Source of the DNA: Microbacterium lacus
GTDB taxonomy: Bacteria > Actinomycetota > Actinomycetes > Actinomycetales > Microbacteriaceae
Assembly: GCF_039531105.1 (NCBI RefSeq)
Contig: NZ_BAAAPK010000001.1
Span: forward strand, 2,232,001 to 2,296,000
Reading direction: 5' to 3'
DNA length: 64,000 nt
Below the pieces are notes generated by a model. The model searched no databases and had not been told where the DNA came from. It saw only the letters and a program-made list of their open reading frames with translations. Made by a program: the position numbers and the translations under genes. The number at the start of each line of letters is the position of its first letter. Position 1 is the first letter of the stretch. Positions 24,398 through 32,456 of this stretch are shown here, piece by piece.

Positions 24398-26797
24398 GTG
24401 TCGCAAGAGCAGACTGTCGAGTACGTCGACTCGCTCGTCGTCGGAAGCGGCTTCGGCGGATCCGTCGCCGCGTACCGGCTCGCGAGCGCCGGTCGGTCTG
24501 TCGTCCTGATGGAACGGGGGCGACCCTACCCGCCCGGGACGTTCGCACGGACACCGAGCGAATTCAGCGAGAACTTCTGGTCGCCGCCCGATTCGCTGTA
24601 CGGCCTGTTCGAGACCTGGAGCTTCCGCGGCCTCGAGGGCGTCGTCTCCAGCGGCCTGGGCGGCGGGTCCCTCATCTACGCGAACGTCCTGCTGCGCAAG
24701 GATCCGGACTGGTTCGTGCACGATTCGCCGCTCCCCGGCGGCGGATACGAGAACTGGCCGATCAGCCGCGAGGACCTCGATCCGCACTACGACGAGGTCG
24801 AGAGGATGATGGGGGCTGCCCCCTACCCGTATACGGACACCTCGAAGACGGTCGCCTTCGAGGAAGCGGCACACCGCGCGGGTCTGCGGACGCTGCGTCC
24901 TCCGCTCGCGGTGTCCTTCGCGCCGGAGCGCGAGGGACGTCCTTCGGTGGGCCTCGTGGCCGCCGCGCCGTACGGCAACATCCACGGCTCCGAGCGCTTC
25001 ACGTGCATGCTGTGCGGCGAGTGCGACATCGGGTGCAACTACGGCTCCAAGAACACGCTCGATCACACGTACCTGTCGGCGGCCGCACACGCCGGCGCGG
25101 ACATCCGCACGCTCCACGAGGTCAAGGGGTTCCGCCGGCTCGACGGGGCGTGGGAGGTCCGCTACCGCGTGCACGATCCGCACACGGGCGTTGGCATCGA
25201 CCGGGTCATCAACGCGACCCGGCTCATCCTGGCCGCCGGGACGTTCGGCTCCACGTACCTGCTGCTGAAGAACCGCGCCTCCCTCCCCGGTCTCAGCACC
25301 GCGATCGGAACGCGCTTCTGCGGCAACGGCGATCTTCTCGGCTTCCTGTTCAACGCCCGCGAGAGCATCGAGCGGACCGCGAAGGCGCGTCGCCTGGTGA
25401 GCAGCCGCGGACCCGTCATCACGAGCGCCGTGCGCGTCGGCGACCGGGCTGACGGCGACGACTCCGACGCGAAGGGTCGCGGATACTACGTGCAGGATGC
25501 CGGATACCCCGGGTTCCTGAACTGGCTGATGGAGCTCAGCCAGTTGCGATCGGTCATCTCGCGCAGCACCCGGGTGGCCGCCCGCATGCTGGCCTCGCGC
25601 CTCTTCGGCGAGGCGCGCTCGAACGTGTCGCGCGACCTCGCATCGGCGATCGGCAAAGTCTCGCTGTCCTCGTCCTCCATGCCGGTCCTCGGGATGGGGC
25701 GCGACCTGCCGGACGGCATGATGTATCTGGAGGGGGGCCGTCTCCAGATCGACTGGACCACGGCGACCTCGATCGACTACTTCGCTCACATGCGCGCGAC
25801 GATGGCGAAGATCGCCGCCGAGCTCGGCGCGGAGTATGCGGACAACCCGCTCTGGTGGGCAAAGCGCGTGATCACCGTGCATCCGCTCGGCGGAGCGCCC
25901 ATGGGTCGGCATCCGTACGAAGGCGTCGTCGACGCATGGGGCAAGGTGTTCGGCACCGAGGACCTGTGGGTCCTCGACGGGTCGGTCATGCCCGGTCCGA
26001 CCGGACCCAACCCGTCCCTCACGATCGCCGCGTTCGCCGATCGTGCGGTCACACGCCAGCTCGATTCCCCCATCCCCCGTCGCCGTCGCACACCCGTACG
26101 AAGCACACCCGAGGAGAGGACACCGCCGATGGATGCCGAATCCCCCGCCGACCCGGATGCCACGTCGGTCCGCTTCACGGAGCAGATGAAGGGCTTCGTG
26201 AAGCTCGGCGCGAGCGATCCCCGCGACGCGTACGAGGACGCCCGTCTCCTGGATGAGAAGTTCATGTTCGAGCTGACGATCTCCACGCCCGACATCGACG
26301 GATTCGTCGCCGATCCGTTGCACGCGGGCTCGGCATCCGGGTTCGTCGACGCCGACGTCCTGGGCGGTCAGGTGCCGGTCGAACGCGGATGGTTCAACCT
26401 GTTCGTCCAACCCGGCAACGCCGCGGAACGGCGCATGATCTACCGGTTGTGGATCACGCCCGACTCCGGCGCACCCTTCACGGTGCTCGGCGTGAAGGAT
26501 GTGCACGACGACCCGGGCTTCGACCTGTGGGATGACACGACGACCCTGTACGTCCAGCTGCTGACCGGACACGTCCCGCCGCCGGAGGGCGGCGAACGCG
26601 GCGACCTCCTCCCCGTCGGGCATCCCGAGGTCACCGGGGCCGGGCTGCTGCGAATCAAGCCGCTCGATTTCGCGAAGCAGATGACGACGTTCCGCACCAC
26701 AGGCCCCGAAGGAGCGGCAGCGGTCGCCGGGTTCGGGAGCCTGTTCCTCGGTCAGCTGTGGGACACGTACGCCGGCCTCGCGGCTCGAGAGGACTGA
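24398..26797 (+). CDS. GMC-family FAD oxidoreductase (cholesterol-oxidase-like) fused to a C-terminal domain of about 220 residues
   Basis: A 799-residue protein. Residues 1-560 are a GMC oxidoreductase: FAD motif VVGSGFGGSVAAYRLASAG, ERGRPYPPGTF, GGGSLIYANV, HPLGGAPMGRHP and the closing GSVMPGPTGPNPSLTIAAFA. A cysteine cluster, CMLCGECDIGC (Cys203, 206, 209, 213), looks able to hold an Fe-S cluster or metal. After a Pro/Arg-rich linker, residues about 577-799 form a second, beta-rich domain of unknown fold. This second part has its own ribosome site and ATG (26129), so it may also be made alone. GTG at 24398 has GGGGGAGG upstream. Likely acts on an alcohol group of a sterol or lipid together with the following hydrolase; substrate unknown. 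Confidence 0.88.
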   Translation: MSQEQTVEYVDSLVVGSGFGGSVAAYRLASAGRSVVLMERGRPYPPGTFARTPSEFSENFWSPPDSLYGLFETWSFRGLEGVVSSGLGGGSLIYANVLLRKDPDWFVHDSPLPGGGYENWPISREDLDPHYDEVERMMGAAPYPYTDTSKTVAFEEAAHRAGLRTLRPPLAVSFAPEREGRPSVGLVAAAPYGNIHGSERFTCMLCGECDIGCNYGSKNTLDHTYLSAAAHAGADIRTLHEVKGFRRLDGAWEVRYRVHDPHTGVGIDRVINATRLILAAGTFGSTYLLLKNRASLPGLSTAIGTRFCGNGDLLGFLFNARESIERTAKARRLVSSRGPVITSAVRVGDRADGDDSDAKGRGYYVQDAGYPGFLNWLMELSQLRSVISRSTRVAARMLASRLFGEARSNVSRDLASAIGKVSLSSSSMPVLGMGRDLPDGMMYLEGGRLQIDWTTATSIDYFAHMRATMAKIAAELGAEYADNPLWWAKRVITVHPLGGAPMGRHPYEGVVDAWGKVFGTEDLWVLDGSVMPGPTGPNPSLTIAAFADRAVTRQLDSPIPRRRRTPVRSTPEERTPPMDAESPADPDATSVRFTEQMKGFVKLGASDPRDAYEDARLLDEKFMFELTISTPDIDGFVADPLHAGSASGFVDADVLGGQVPVERGWFNLFVQPGNAAERRMIYRLWITPDSGAPFTVLGVKDVHDDPGFDLWDDTTTLYVQLLTGHVPPPEGGERGDLLPVGHPEVTGAGLLRIKPLDFAKQMTTFRTTGPEGAAAVAGFGSLFLGQLWDTYAGLAARED
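26111..26131 (+). promoter_or_regulatory. Internal ribosome binding site and in-frame ATG within the GMC fusion gene
   Basis: GAGGAGAGGA at 26111-26120 lies 8 bases before an ATG at 26129 that is in frame with the upstream GMC domain. It could start a separate protein of about 222 residues (to 26797). Confidence 0.45.
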
Positions 26798-26801
26798 CGG
26801 G

Positions 26802-27899
26802 ATGAGTCCCGAGACATCCGCCCGGACAGAGACCGCACCCGTGCGCGCGCCCGCGAAGTACGTGCGACCGGGGACGCGCGGCCAGGAGACGGAGATCATC
26901 CCGTTCGCGGCGGACGACGGTGTCCCGCTCACGATGCTGCATGTCACGCGCCCGGCAGCCCCGACCCCGCGCGGTCCCGTCCTCCTCGTCCACGGCGCCG
27001 GGGTGCGCGCCGAGATCTTCCGCCCTCCGCTCGAGCACACGCTCGTCGATGCGCTGCTGGACGACGGCTTCGATGTGTGGATGGTGAACTGGCGCGCTTC
27101 GATCGACCTCCGCCCGGTCGCGTGGACCCTGGATGATGCCGCCGCGTACGACTACCCGGCGGCCGTGCGCCTGGTCCTCGGCCGGACGGGGGCCACGACG
27201 CTGAAGGCGTTCGTGCACTGCCAGGGGTCGACCTCGTTCGTGATCTCGGCGATCTCCGGGCTCGTCCCCGAGGTGACGACCATCGTGACGAACGCGGTGT
27301 CGCTGCACACCGTCCTGCCCGCGTGGTCGGTCGTGAAGATCGGGGTGCTCTCGCCGATCGTGCGCCGCTACAGCCCGACGCTGTCCCCCAAATGGGGCTA
27401 CCGGACAGAGGGAGGCTTCTCCCGCCTGCTGCGAAGCGTCGTGGTCGCGACGCACCCGGAGTGCGAGAACCCGGTCTGCAACATGGTGAGCTTCACATAC
27501 GGCGCAGGGCATCCCGCGCTCTGGGCCCACCGCAACATCGATGCCGCGACCCATGACTGGCTGACAGGCGAATTCGCCGGCGCTCCCATGACGTTCTTCG
27601 CTCAGATGAGGGAGAGCGTCCGCGCGGGCCACCTCGTTCCGACGGGGCGGGTTTCTCTTCTGTCGACGGACTACACGGCGCCGCCCAAGACCGACGCCCG
27701 CTTCGTCTTCCTCGCGGGATCGGACAACCGCTGCTTCCTCGCCGAGGGGCAGCGTCGTTCGTTCGCGCACTTCGAGGCGATCTCACCCGGGCGGCATGCG
27801 TACCACGAGTTCCCGGGGTACGGACACCTCGACGTCATCTTCGGCGCGAACGCCTGGCGGGAAACGCACCCCACGATCGTCGCCGAGCTGAGGGCCTGA
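26802..27899 (+). CDS. Alpha/beta hydrolase, PHA synthase/depolymerase-like
   Basis: A 365-residue alpha/beta hydrolase. It has an oxyanion loop VLLVHGAGVRAEIF, DVWMVNWRASID as in PhaC/PhaZ-like proteins, and a nucleophile elbow KAFVHCQGSTSFVIS where Ser follows HCQG. A late acid is in VFLAGSDNRCF and the His in FPGYGHLDVIFG. It starts 4 bases after the GMC gene, with GAGAGGA upstream, so the two act together. In other actinobacteria GMC oxidoreductases of this type occur beside or fused to such hydrolases. An ester-containing lipid or sterol substrate is plausible but inferred. Confidence 0.85.
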   Translation: MSPETSARTETAPVRAPAKYVRPGTRGQETEIIPFAADDGVPLTMLHVTRPAAPTPRGPVLLVHGAGVRAEIFRPPLEHTLVDALLDDGFDVWMVNWRASIDLRPVAWTLDDAAAYDYPAAVRLVLGRTGATTLKAFVHCQGSTSFVISAISGLVPEVTTIVTNAVSLHTVLPAWSVVKIGVLSPIVRRYSPTLSPKWGYRTEGGFSRLLRSVVVATHPECENPVCNMVSFTYGAGHPALWAHRNIDAATHDWLTGEFAGAPMTFFAQMRESVRAGHLVPTGRVSLLSTDYTAPPKTDARFVFLAGSDNRCFLAEGQRRSFAHFEAISPGRHAYHEFPGYGHLDVIFGANAWRETHPTIVAELRA

Positions 27900-27917
27900 C
27901 GAGCGGCGGATCCGCCC

Positions 27918-29213
27918 TTATGCGCCCGGGTAGTCGCGCTGTGCGGCGCCAACGTAGAGCTGCTGCGGGCGCCCGATCTTGGTCTGCGGGTCGGACTGCA
28001 TCTCGCGCCAGTGAGCGAGCCAACCGGGCAGCCGGCCGATCGCGAAGAGGACGGTGAACATGCGCGTCGGGAAGCCCATCGCCTTGTAGATCACGCCGGT
28101 GTAGAAGTCGACGTTCGGGTACAGGCGCCGCTCCTTGAAGTAGTCGTCCTCCAGGGCGAGCTGCTCGAGCTCCTTCGCGAGATCCAGGAGCGGGTCGCTG
28201 ACGCCGAGAGCGCTGAGCACTTCGTCCGCCGATTCCTTCACGAGCTTCGCGCGCGGGTCGTAGTTCTTGTAGACCCGGTGGCCGAACCCCATGAGCTTGA
28301 CGCCGTCCTCCTTGTTCTTCACGCGCTCGACGAAGCGCTGCACGCTCTCCCCCGAGTCGCGGATGCGGGCCAGCATCTCCAGCACGGCCTCGTTCGCGCC
28401 GCCGTGCAGGGGCCCGTACAGGGCGTTGATGCCTGCCGAGATCGAGGAGAACTGGTTGGCGCCGGTCGACCCGACCAGGCGCACCGTGGAGGTCGACGCG
28501 TTCTGCTCGTGGTCCTCGTGCAGGATCAGCAGCCGCTCCAGGGCACGACTCATCACAGGATCGACGTCGTAGATCTCGCTCAGCACGCCGAAGTTGAGCT
28601 TCAGGAAGTTGTCGACGAAGCTCAGCGAGTTGTCCGGGTACAGGAATGCCTGCCCGATGCTCTTCTTGTGCGCGTACGCCGCGATCACCGGGAGCTTCGC
28701 CAGCATCCGGATCGTGTTGAGCTCGATGTGCTCGGGGTTGTGCGGGTCGGACTGGTCTTCGTAGTACGTCGAGAGTGCGGAGACGGCCGAGGACAGCACC
28801 GACATCGGGTGGGCCGTGTGCGGCAGCGCGGTGAAGAAGCGCTTCAGGTCCTCGTGCAGGAGTGTGTGGTGGCGGATGCGGTCGTCGAACGCGGCCAGTT
28901 CGTCCGCCGTGGGCAGCTCGCCGTAGATGAGGAGCCAGGCCACCTCGAGATAGCTGCTGTTCTTCGCCAGCTGCTCGATGGGGTATCCGCGGTAGCGCAG
29001 GATCCCCTGGTCACCGTCGATGAACGTGATCGCCGACTTCGTCGCCGACGTGTTGACGAATCCGTAGTCCAGCGTCGTGTGGCCGGTCTGCCGGGTGAAC
29101 GTCGAGATGTCGACGCTCGGCACCCCGTCCGTGCCGCGCAGCAGCGGGAACTCGGCGGTGCGGTCACCGATCGTGAGGGTGGCCTTGTCCTGCTGGGTGC
29201 CCGATTCGCTCAC
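27918..29213 (-). CDS. gltA: Citrate synthase (type II)
   Basis: A 431-residue citrate synthase that condenses oxaloacetate and acetyl-CoA at the entry of the TCA cycle. Catalytic segments are LILHEDHEQNAST, YGPLHGGANEAVLEML, MGFGHRVYKNYDPRA (His) and NVDFYTGVIYKAMG (Asp). The GTG start at 29213 has AGGAGG upstream at proper spacing; an open frame runs on to 29270 but lacks a better start. The 214 bases upstream hold no gene and probably the promoter (a TAGGCT hexamer at 29331-29336 is the best -10 seen). It is convergent with the alpha/beta hydrolase gene. Confidence 0.96.
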   Translation of the reverse strand: MSESGTQQDKATLTIGDRTAEFPLLRGTDGVPSVDISTFTRQTGHTTLDYGFVNTSATKSAITFIDGDQGILRYRGYPIEQLAKNSSYLEVAWLLIYGELPTADELAAFDDRIRHHTLLHEDLKRFFTALPHTAHPMSVLSSAVSALSTYYEDQSDPHNPEHIELNTIRMLAKLPVIAAYAHKKSIGQAFLYPDNSLSFVDNFLKLNFGVLSEIYDVDPVMSRALERLLILHEDHEQNASTSTVRLVGSTGANQFSSISAGINALYGPLHGGANEAVLEMLARIRDSGESVQRFVERVKNKEDGVKLMGFGHRVYKNYDPRAKLVKESADEVLSALGVSDPLLDLAKELEQLALEDDYFKERRLYPNVDFYTGVIYKAMGFPTRMFTVLFAIGRLPGWLAHWREMQSDPQTKIGRPQQLYVGAAQRDYPGA

Positions 29214-29427
29214 GGCGCCTCCTCGCGATTCCTGGTCGTTCCGGGGGTCTCGACGCCCTGCGGATCGCATGGAGAGGCGTTTCCGAGAGCCGGCGTGATG
29301 GCGTGGGATGCCGCGCCACCGCGCCTCTACAGCCTACTGGCGTGTTCGGCATACTGCGGACACGACCAAAGGCATCCGGCATCCGGTAGAGGAATCCTCC
29401 CATGCACGCCGTTGATACCCGCGGTGT

Positions 29428-30537
29428 TCATCCCGCCGATCGGAGTCGCTCTGCGGCAGCGGCGATGCGCTCGTCCGTCGCTGTGAGGGAGAGCCGGACA
29501 TGCTCGGGGAAATGCGGGCCGTAGAAGTGACCGGGACCGGAGAGGATGCCGAGGTCGGCCAGACGGCCGACGCTCTCCCACGCGTCGCGGGACTCGGTCG
29601 CCCAGAGGTACAGCCCCGCCTCGCTGTGGTCGATGCGGAAGCCGGCCTCCTGCAGCGCGGGCCGGAGCACGTCGCGGCGCCGCCGGTACCGCTCCTTCTG
29701 GGAAGCGACGTGCTCGTCATCGGTGAGCGCCGCGATCATCGCGGTCTGCACGGGCGCGGGCAGCATGAGCCCGAGATGCTTGCGGGCGGTGAGCAGACGG
29801 GCGACGATCTCGGGGTCGCCCGCGAGGAACGCGGCGCGGTAGCCGGCCAGATTGGACTGCTTGCTGAGCGAGTACACCGACAGGACCCCGCGTACGTCGC
29901 CCCCGGTGACCCGGGAATCCAGAACCGACGGGATCGCCTCGTCGGCCCACCGTCCGTCCCAGCCGAGTTCGGCATAGCATTCGTCGCCGGCCAGGACCGC
30001 GCCGAGCTCGCGTGCCCGACCCACGGCAGTGCGGAGGAGGGCGGCATCCAGCACCCGCCCGTCGGGGTTGCCGGGCGAGTTCAGCCAGACCAGTCGAGTG
30101 CCTTCGGGCCACTCCGACGGGTCGTCGGACGCGAATGGCGTCGCCCCCACCAGGCGTGCGCCGACCTCGTATGTCGGGTAGGCGGCACGCGGGTGCACGA
30201 CCGTGTCGCCGGGTCCGATGCCGAGGAGCAGAGGAAGCAGCGCGACGAGCTCCTTCGAGCCGATCGTCGGCAGGACGTTCGCCGGCGTCAACGCGCTCAC
30301 CCCGCGGCGGCGGGCGTACCACGCCACGATCGCCTCGCGGAGCGCCGGGGTACCGAGCGTCTGCGGATAGGCGTGCGCATCGGTGGCATCCGACAGCGCC
30401 CGCGCGATCACGGCGGGTGTGGGATCCACCGGCGAGCCGATGGAGAGATCGACGATCCCGTCGACATGGGCGCGGGCGCGCTCCGCGTACGGCGCGACGG
30501 CGTCCCAGGGGTAGTCGGCGAGGTCGGCGACGCCCAT
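29428..30537 (-). CDS. dapC: Succinyldiaminopimelate transaminase
   Basis: A 369-residue class I/II PLP aminotransferase. The PLP lysine is in VYSLSKQSNLAGYRAAF, the substrate-binding part shows WLNSPGNPDGRVL, DECYAELGWDG, and the C-terminus has VRLSLTATDERI. The MGVADLADYPWD opening and its position 6 bases after fdxA are those of actinobacterial DapC. It makes N-succinyl-LL-diaminopimelate from the keto precursor using glutamate, between DapD and DapE, both encoded 7 kb away. No independent promoter is visible, so it is probably co-transcribed with fdxA. Confidence 0.92.
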   Translation of the reverse strand: MGVADLADYPWDAVAPYAERARAHVDGIVDLSIGSPVDPTPAVIARALSDATDAHAYPQTLGTPALREAIVAWYARRRGVSALTPANVLPTIGSKELVALLPLLLGIGPGDTVVHPRAAYPTYEVGARLVGATPFASDDPSEWPEGTRLVWLNSPGNPDGRVLDAALLRTAVGRARELGAVLAGDECYAELGWDGRWADEAIPSVLDSRVTGGDVRGVLSVYSLSKQSNLAGYRAAFLAGDPEIVARLLTARKHLGLMLPAPVQTAMIAALTDDEHVASQKERYRRRRDVLRPALQEAGFRIDHSEAGLYLWATESRDAWESVGRLADLGILSGPGHFYGPHFPEHVRLSLTATDERIAAAAERLRSAG

Positions 30538-30543
30538 GGGCTG

Positions 30544-30864
30544 CTACGGCGCCTGCGGCGGGAGCGCGTCGATCACGGGGTGGTCCTTGTGGATCACGCC
30601 GACCTTCGCGGCGCCACCGGGCGATCCGACGTCCTGGAACCACTCGACGTTGGCCTTGTAGTAGTCCTGCCACTCGTCCGGGAGGTCGTCTTCGTAGTAG
30701 ATGGCCTCGACGGGACACACGGGCTCGCACGCGCCGCAGTCCACGCACTCGTCCGGATGGATGTAGAGCATCCGATCGCCTTCATAGATGCAGTCGACGG
30801 GGCACTCGTCGATGCAGGCGCGGTCCTTCACATCTACGCACGGGAGAGCGATCACATACGTCAC
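30544..30864 (-). CDS. fdxA: 7Fe ferredoxin (FdxA/FdxC type)
   Basis: A 106-residue bacterial ferredoxin carrying one [3Fe-4S] and one [4Fe-4S] cluster. Cluster ligands are in [18 protein letters not shown] and [16 protein letters not shown]; the spacing CxxxxxxxCxxxCP in the first group is typical of the 7Fe type. The C-terminal 40 residues are the usual extension. It is a soluble electron carrier. The GTG at 30864 has TAGACT ending 6 bases upstream with no ribosome site, so it is probably leaderless. It pairs with dapC as in other actinobacteria. Confidence 0.95.
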   Translation of the reverse strand: MTYVIALPCVDVKDRACIDECPVDCIYEGDRMLYIHPDECVDCGACEPVCPVEAIYYEDDLPDEWQDYYKANVEWFQDVGSPGGAAKVGVIHKDHPVIDALPPQAP

Positions 30865-30868
30865 GGGT

Positions 30869-31261
30869 CTAGTCTAGGTCGCTCCCGGAGCCGGTATCCC
30901 CCGCGACCGGCCGCAGTCTGCTCGGCCAGGCGACGGCGATCACGACGAGGATCGGCACCGCGACGGTCCAGACGACGGCGAGATCGGTCTGTGCGACGAT
31001 GACCGACCCACCCGGGCCCCGGCCGGAGAACGCGATCGTCGCGGCGATCATCCCGAGTCCCGCCGCCAGTGCGCTCCAGCGATCGCCGGTCAGCAGACGG
31101 ACGGCCGCGAGGAGCGCGGCGCTGCCGATGACGGCGAGGACGAGGCCGAGCGGAAACCAGCCGAGACGGAACGAGTGGGCGATCGTGCCGGCCAGACCGT
31201 ACACCGCCCCCACCAGGAAGGCGACGAGCCAGGTCGCGATCCGCGAAAGCGAAGACTGCAC
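30869..31261 (-). CDS. Small four-helix membrane protein (possibly DUF6113)
   Basis: A 130-residue protein with four transmembrane segments: about residues 8-30, 36-56, 66-86 and 96-116, ending in a short polar tail [10 protein letters not shown]. Function is unknown; the position just upstream of the ferredoxin gene fits the DUF6113 family but I am not sure. The GTG at 31261 has TAGGCT ending 7 bases upstream. A longer open frame extends to 31414, but it has arginine- and serine-rich sequence typical of a shadow frame. Confidence 0.75.
   Translation of the reverse strand: MQSSLSRIATWLVAFLVGAVYGLAGTIAHSFRLGWFPLGLVLAVIGSAALLAAVRLLTGDRWSALAAGLGMIAATIAFSGRGPGGSVIVAQTDLAVVWTVAVPILVVIAVAWPSRLRPVAGDTGSGSDLD
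30871..30876 (-). promoter_or_regulatory. Putative -10 box (TAGACT), leaderless promoter of fdxA, overlapping the upstream stop codon
   Basis: TAGACT on the minus strand ends 6 bases before the fdxA GTG. Its last base is the first base of the TAG stop codon (30869-30871) of the upstream membrane protein gene, so promoter and stop interlock. Confidence 0.55.
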
Positions 31262-31268
31262 GCCGGAC

Positions 31269-31274
31269 AGCCTA
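31269..31274 (-). promoter_or_regulatory. Putative -10 box (TAGGCT), leaderless promoter
   Basis: TAGGCT on the minus strand ends 7 bases before the GTG at 31261 of the small membrane protein gene. Confidence 0.5.
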
Positions 31275-31289
31275 TGCGACGGCGAAACG

Positions 31290-31604
31290 TCACGAGGCCC
31301 ATCCCCACAGGCGCAGCAGCGCCGCCGCGAGAGCCGCCGCCGCGACGACGACGAGGAAGGGCGCACGCAGGAGCAGGAGCCCTGCGGCCACGAGCACCGC
31401 CGGGACCCGCGCATCGATCACGACGGCCTGGCCGGCGCCGAGAGTCTGGACGGCCACGAGAGCGGCGAGGAGGGCGACCGTCAGCAGATCGGCGATCCGC
31501 ATCGGACGCGGTGCATCCAGCCATCGCTGCGGGATGAGGTAGCCGAGCGTCTTCCACACGACGCACACGATCGAGGCGATCAGGATCGCCGGCCACAGGG
31601 TCAT
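31290..31604 (-). CDS. azlD: AzlD family branched-chain amino acid transport subunit
   Basis: A 104-residue protein with three or four membrane helices (MTLWPAILIASIVCVVWKTLGY at the start, then two alanine/leucine/valine-rich helices). The motif KTLGYLIPQRWLDAP is typical of the small AzlD subunit. It works with AzlC in export of branched-chain amino acids or related compounds. ATG at 31604 has GGAGG 8 bases upstream and is 13 bases after the azlC stop, so the two form an operon. The substrate cannot be fixed by sequence. Confidence 0.88.
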   Translation of the reverse strand: MTLWPAILIASIVCVVWKTLGYLIPQRWLDAPRPMRIADLLTVALLAALVAVQTLGAGQAVVIDARVPAVLVAAGLLLLRAPFLVVVAAAALAAALLRLWGWAS

Positions 31605-31617
31605 GACATCGCCTCCG

Positions 31618-32391
31618 TCACGGCAGTCCGATCCTCTCCGGAACGTCTCCGGGCTCATCCGCCGGCGGACGCCCACCGCCCAGCCAGTCGAACCAGCCGA
31701 CGATGACCGCGACCACGGCGGCGATCAGGACCGGTACGCCGGGCATGAGCGCCGGGGTCAGGATCGTCGCGACGACGGCGGCGGCGACCCCGACCGCGAT
31801 GGGCTGCCGACGCCTCAGGCGCGGCCAGAGCAGAGCGAGGAACGCCGCCGCCGCCGCGGCATCCAATCCGTACGCCTTCGGATCTCCGAGGACGTCGCCC
31901 AGGAGCGCGCCGGCGACGGTGGAGATGTTCCAGCCGATGTAGATCGCGACGCCCGTCACCCAGAACCCGAGCTTGCGCGCGCGGGCGTCGGTCTGCGCGA
32001 GCGAGACCGCGGTCGACTCGTCGATCGTGAACTGGGCGGCGCCCAGGCGGCGCCAGAACCCGGTCCCGATGACGGGCGACATCCGCATGCCGTACGCGAT
32101 GTTGCGGACTCCGAGGAGGGATGCCGAGGCGATCGCCGCCGGTGCCGCCGGCAGTCCGCCCGCCGCGATCACACCGACGAAGGCGAACTGCGATCCTCCC
32201 GTGAACATCACGAGACTCAGCACAGCGGTCTGCCAGATGTCCAGACCCGCAGCGACCGCCAGCGCTCCGAACGAGACGCCGTACGCGCTGGTCGCGAGGG
32301 CGACACCGAGCCCCTGCCGGATCGCCGCACGGGCCGACGCCTCGTCCGGAGAGGAACGCTCGTCATCGGCGGGCGCAGGAGGCGATGGCAC
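31618..32391 (-). CDS. azlC: AzlC family branched-chain amino acid permease
   Basis: A 257-residue inner-membrane exporter subunit with six to eight helices. Signature segments are AYGVSFGALAVAAGL, SLVMFTGGSQFAFVGV, LLGVRNIAYGMRMSP and AQFTIDESTAVSLAQ. It forms the large part of the AzlCD exporter for branched-chain amino acids and analogues. The GTG at 32391 was chosen because TTGACG (32422-32427) and CAAGAT (32398-32403), 18 bases apart, place transcription at this codon. It is divergent from an XRE-cupin regulator, the usual partner of azlCD. Confidence 0.9.
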   Translation of the reverse strand: MPSPPAPADDERSSPDEASARAAIRQGLGVALATSAYGVSFGALAVAAGLDIWQTAVLSLVMFTGGSQFAFVGVIAAGGLPAAPAAIASASLLGVRNIAYGMRMSPVIGTGFWRRLGAAQFTIDESTAVSLAQTDARARKLGFWVTGVAIYIGWNISTVAGALLGDVLGDPKAYGLDAAAAAAFLALLWPRLRRRQPIAVGVAAAVVATILTPALMPGVPVLIAAVVAVIVGWFDWLGGGRPPADEPGDVPERIGLP

Positions 32392-32397
32392 TGCCCC

Positions 32398-32427
32398 ATC
32401 TTGCGTCGTGACATCTGCGTTCGTCAA
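32398..32427 (-). promoter_or_regulatory. azlCD promoter (TTGACG, 18-base spacer, CAAGAT)
   Basis: On the minus strand a -35 TTGACG (32427-32422) is followed after 18 bases by CAAGAT (32403-32398), which ends 6 bases before the azlC GTG. The -35 sits inside an inverted repeat. Confidence 0.5.
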
Positions 32428-32435
32428 ACCGAACG
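32418..32435. promoter_or_regulatory. Inverted repeat, candidate operator of the XRE-cupin regulator
   Basis: CGTTCG at 32418-32423 and CGAACG at 32430-32435 are perfect complements with a 6-base spacer. The repeat covers the azlC -35 and lies just ahead of the regulator's start, so one dimer could control both genes. Confidence 0.5.
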
Positions 32436-32456
32436 AAAGTGCAGCAGAATGAACTG

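Noticed and set aside
24398..26797. Frameshift joining two genes
   Set aside because: The frame is continuous with no stop or shift; an internal start explains the second domain better.
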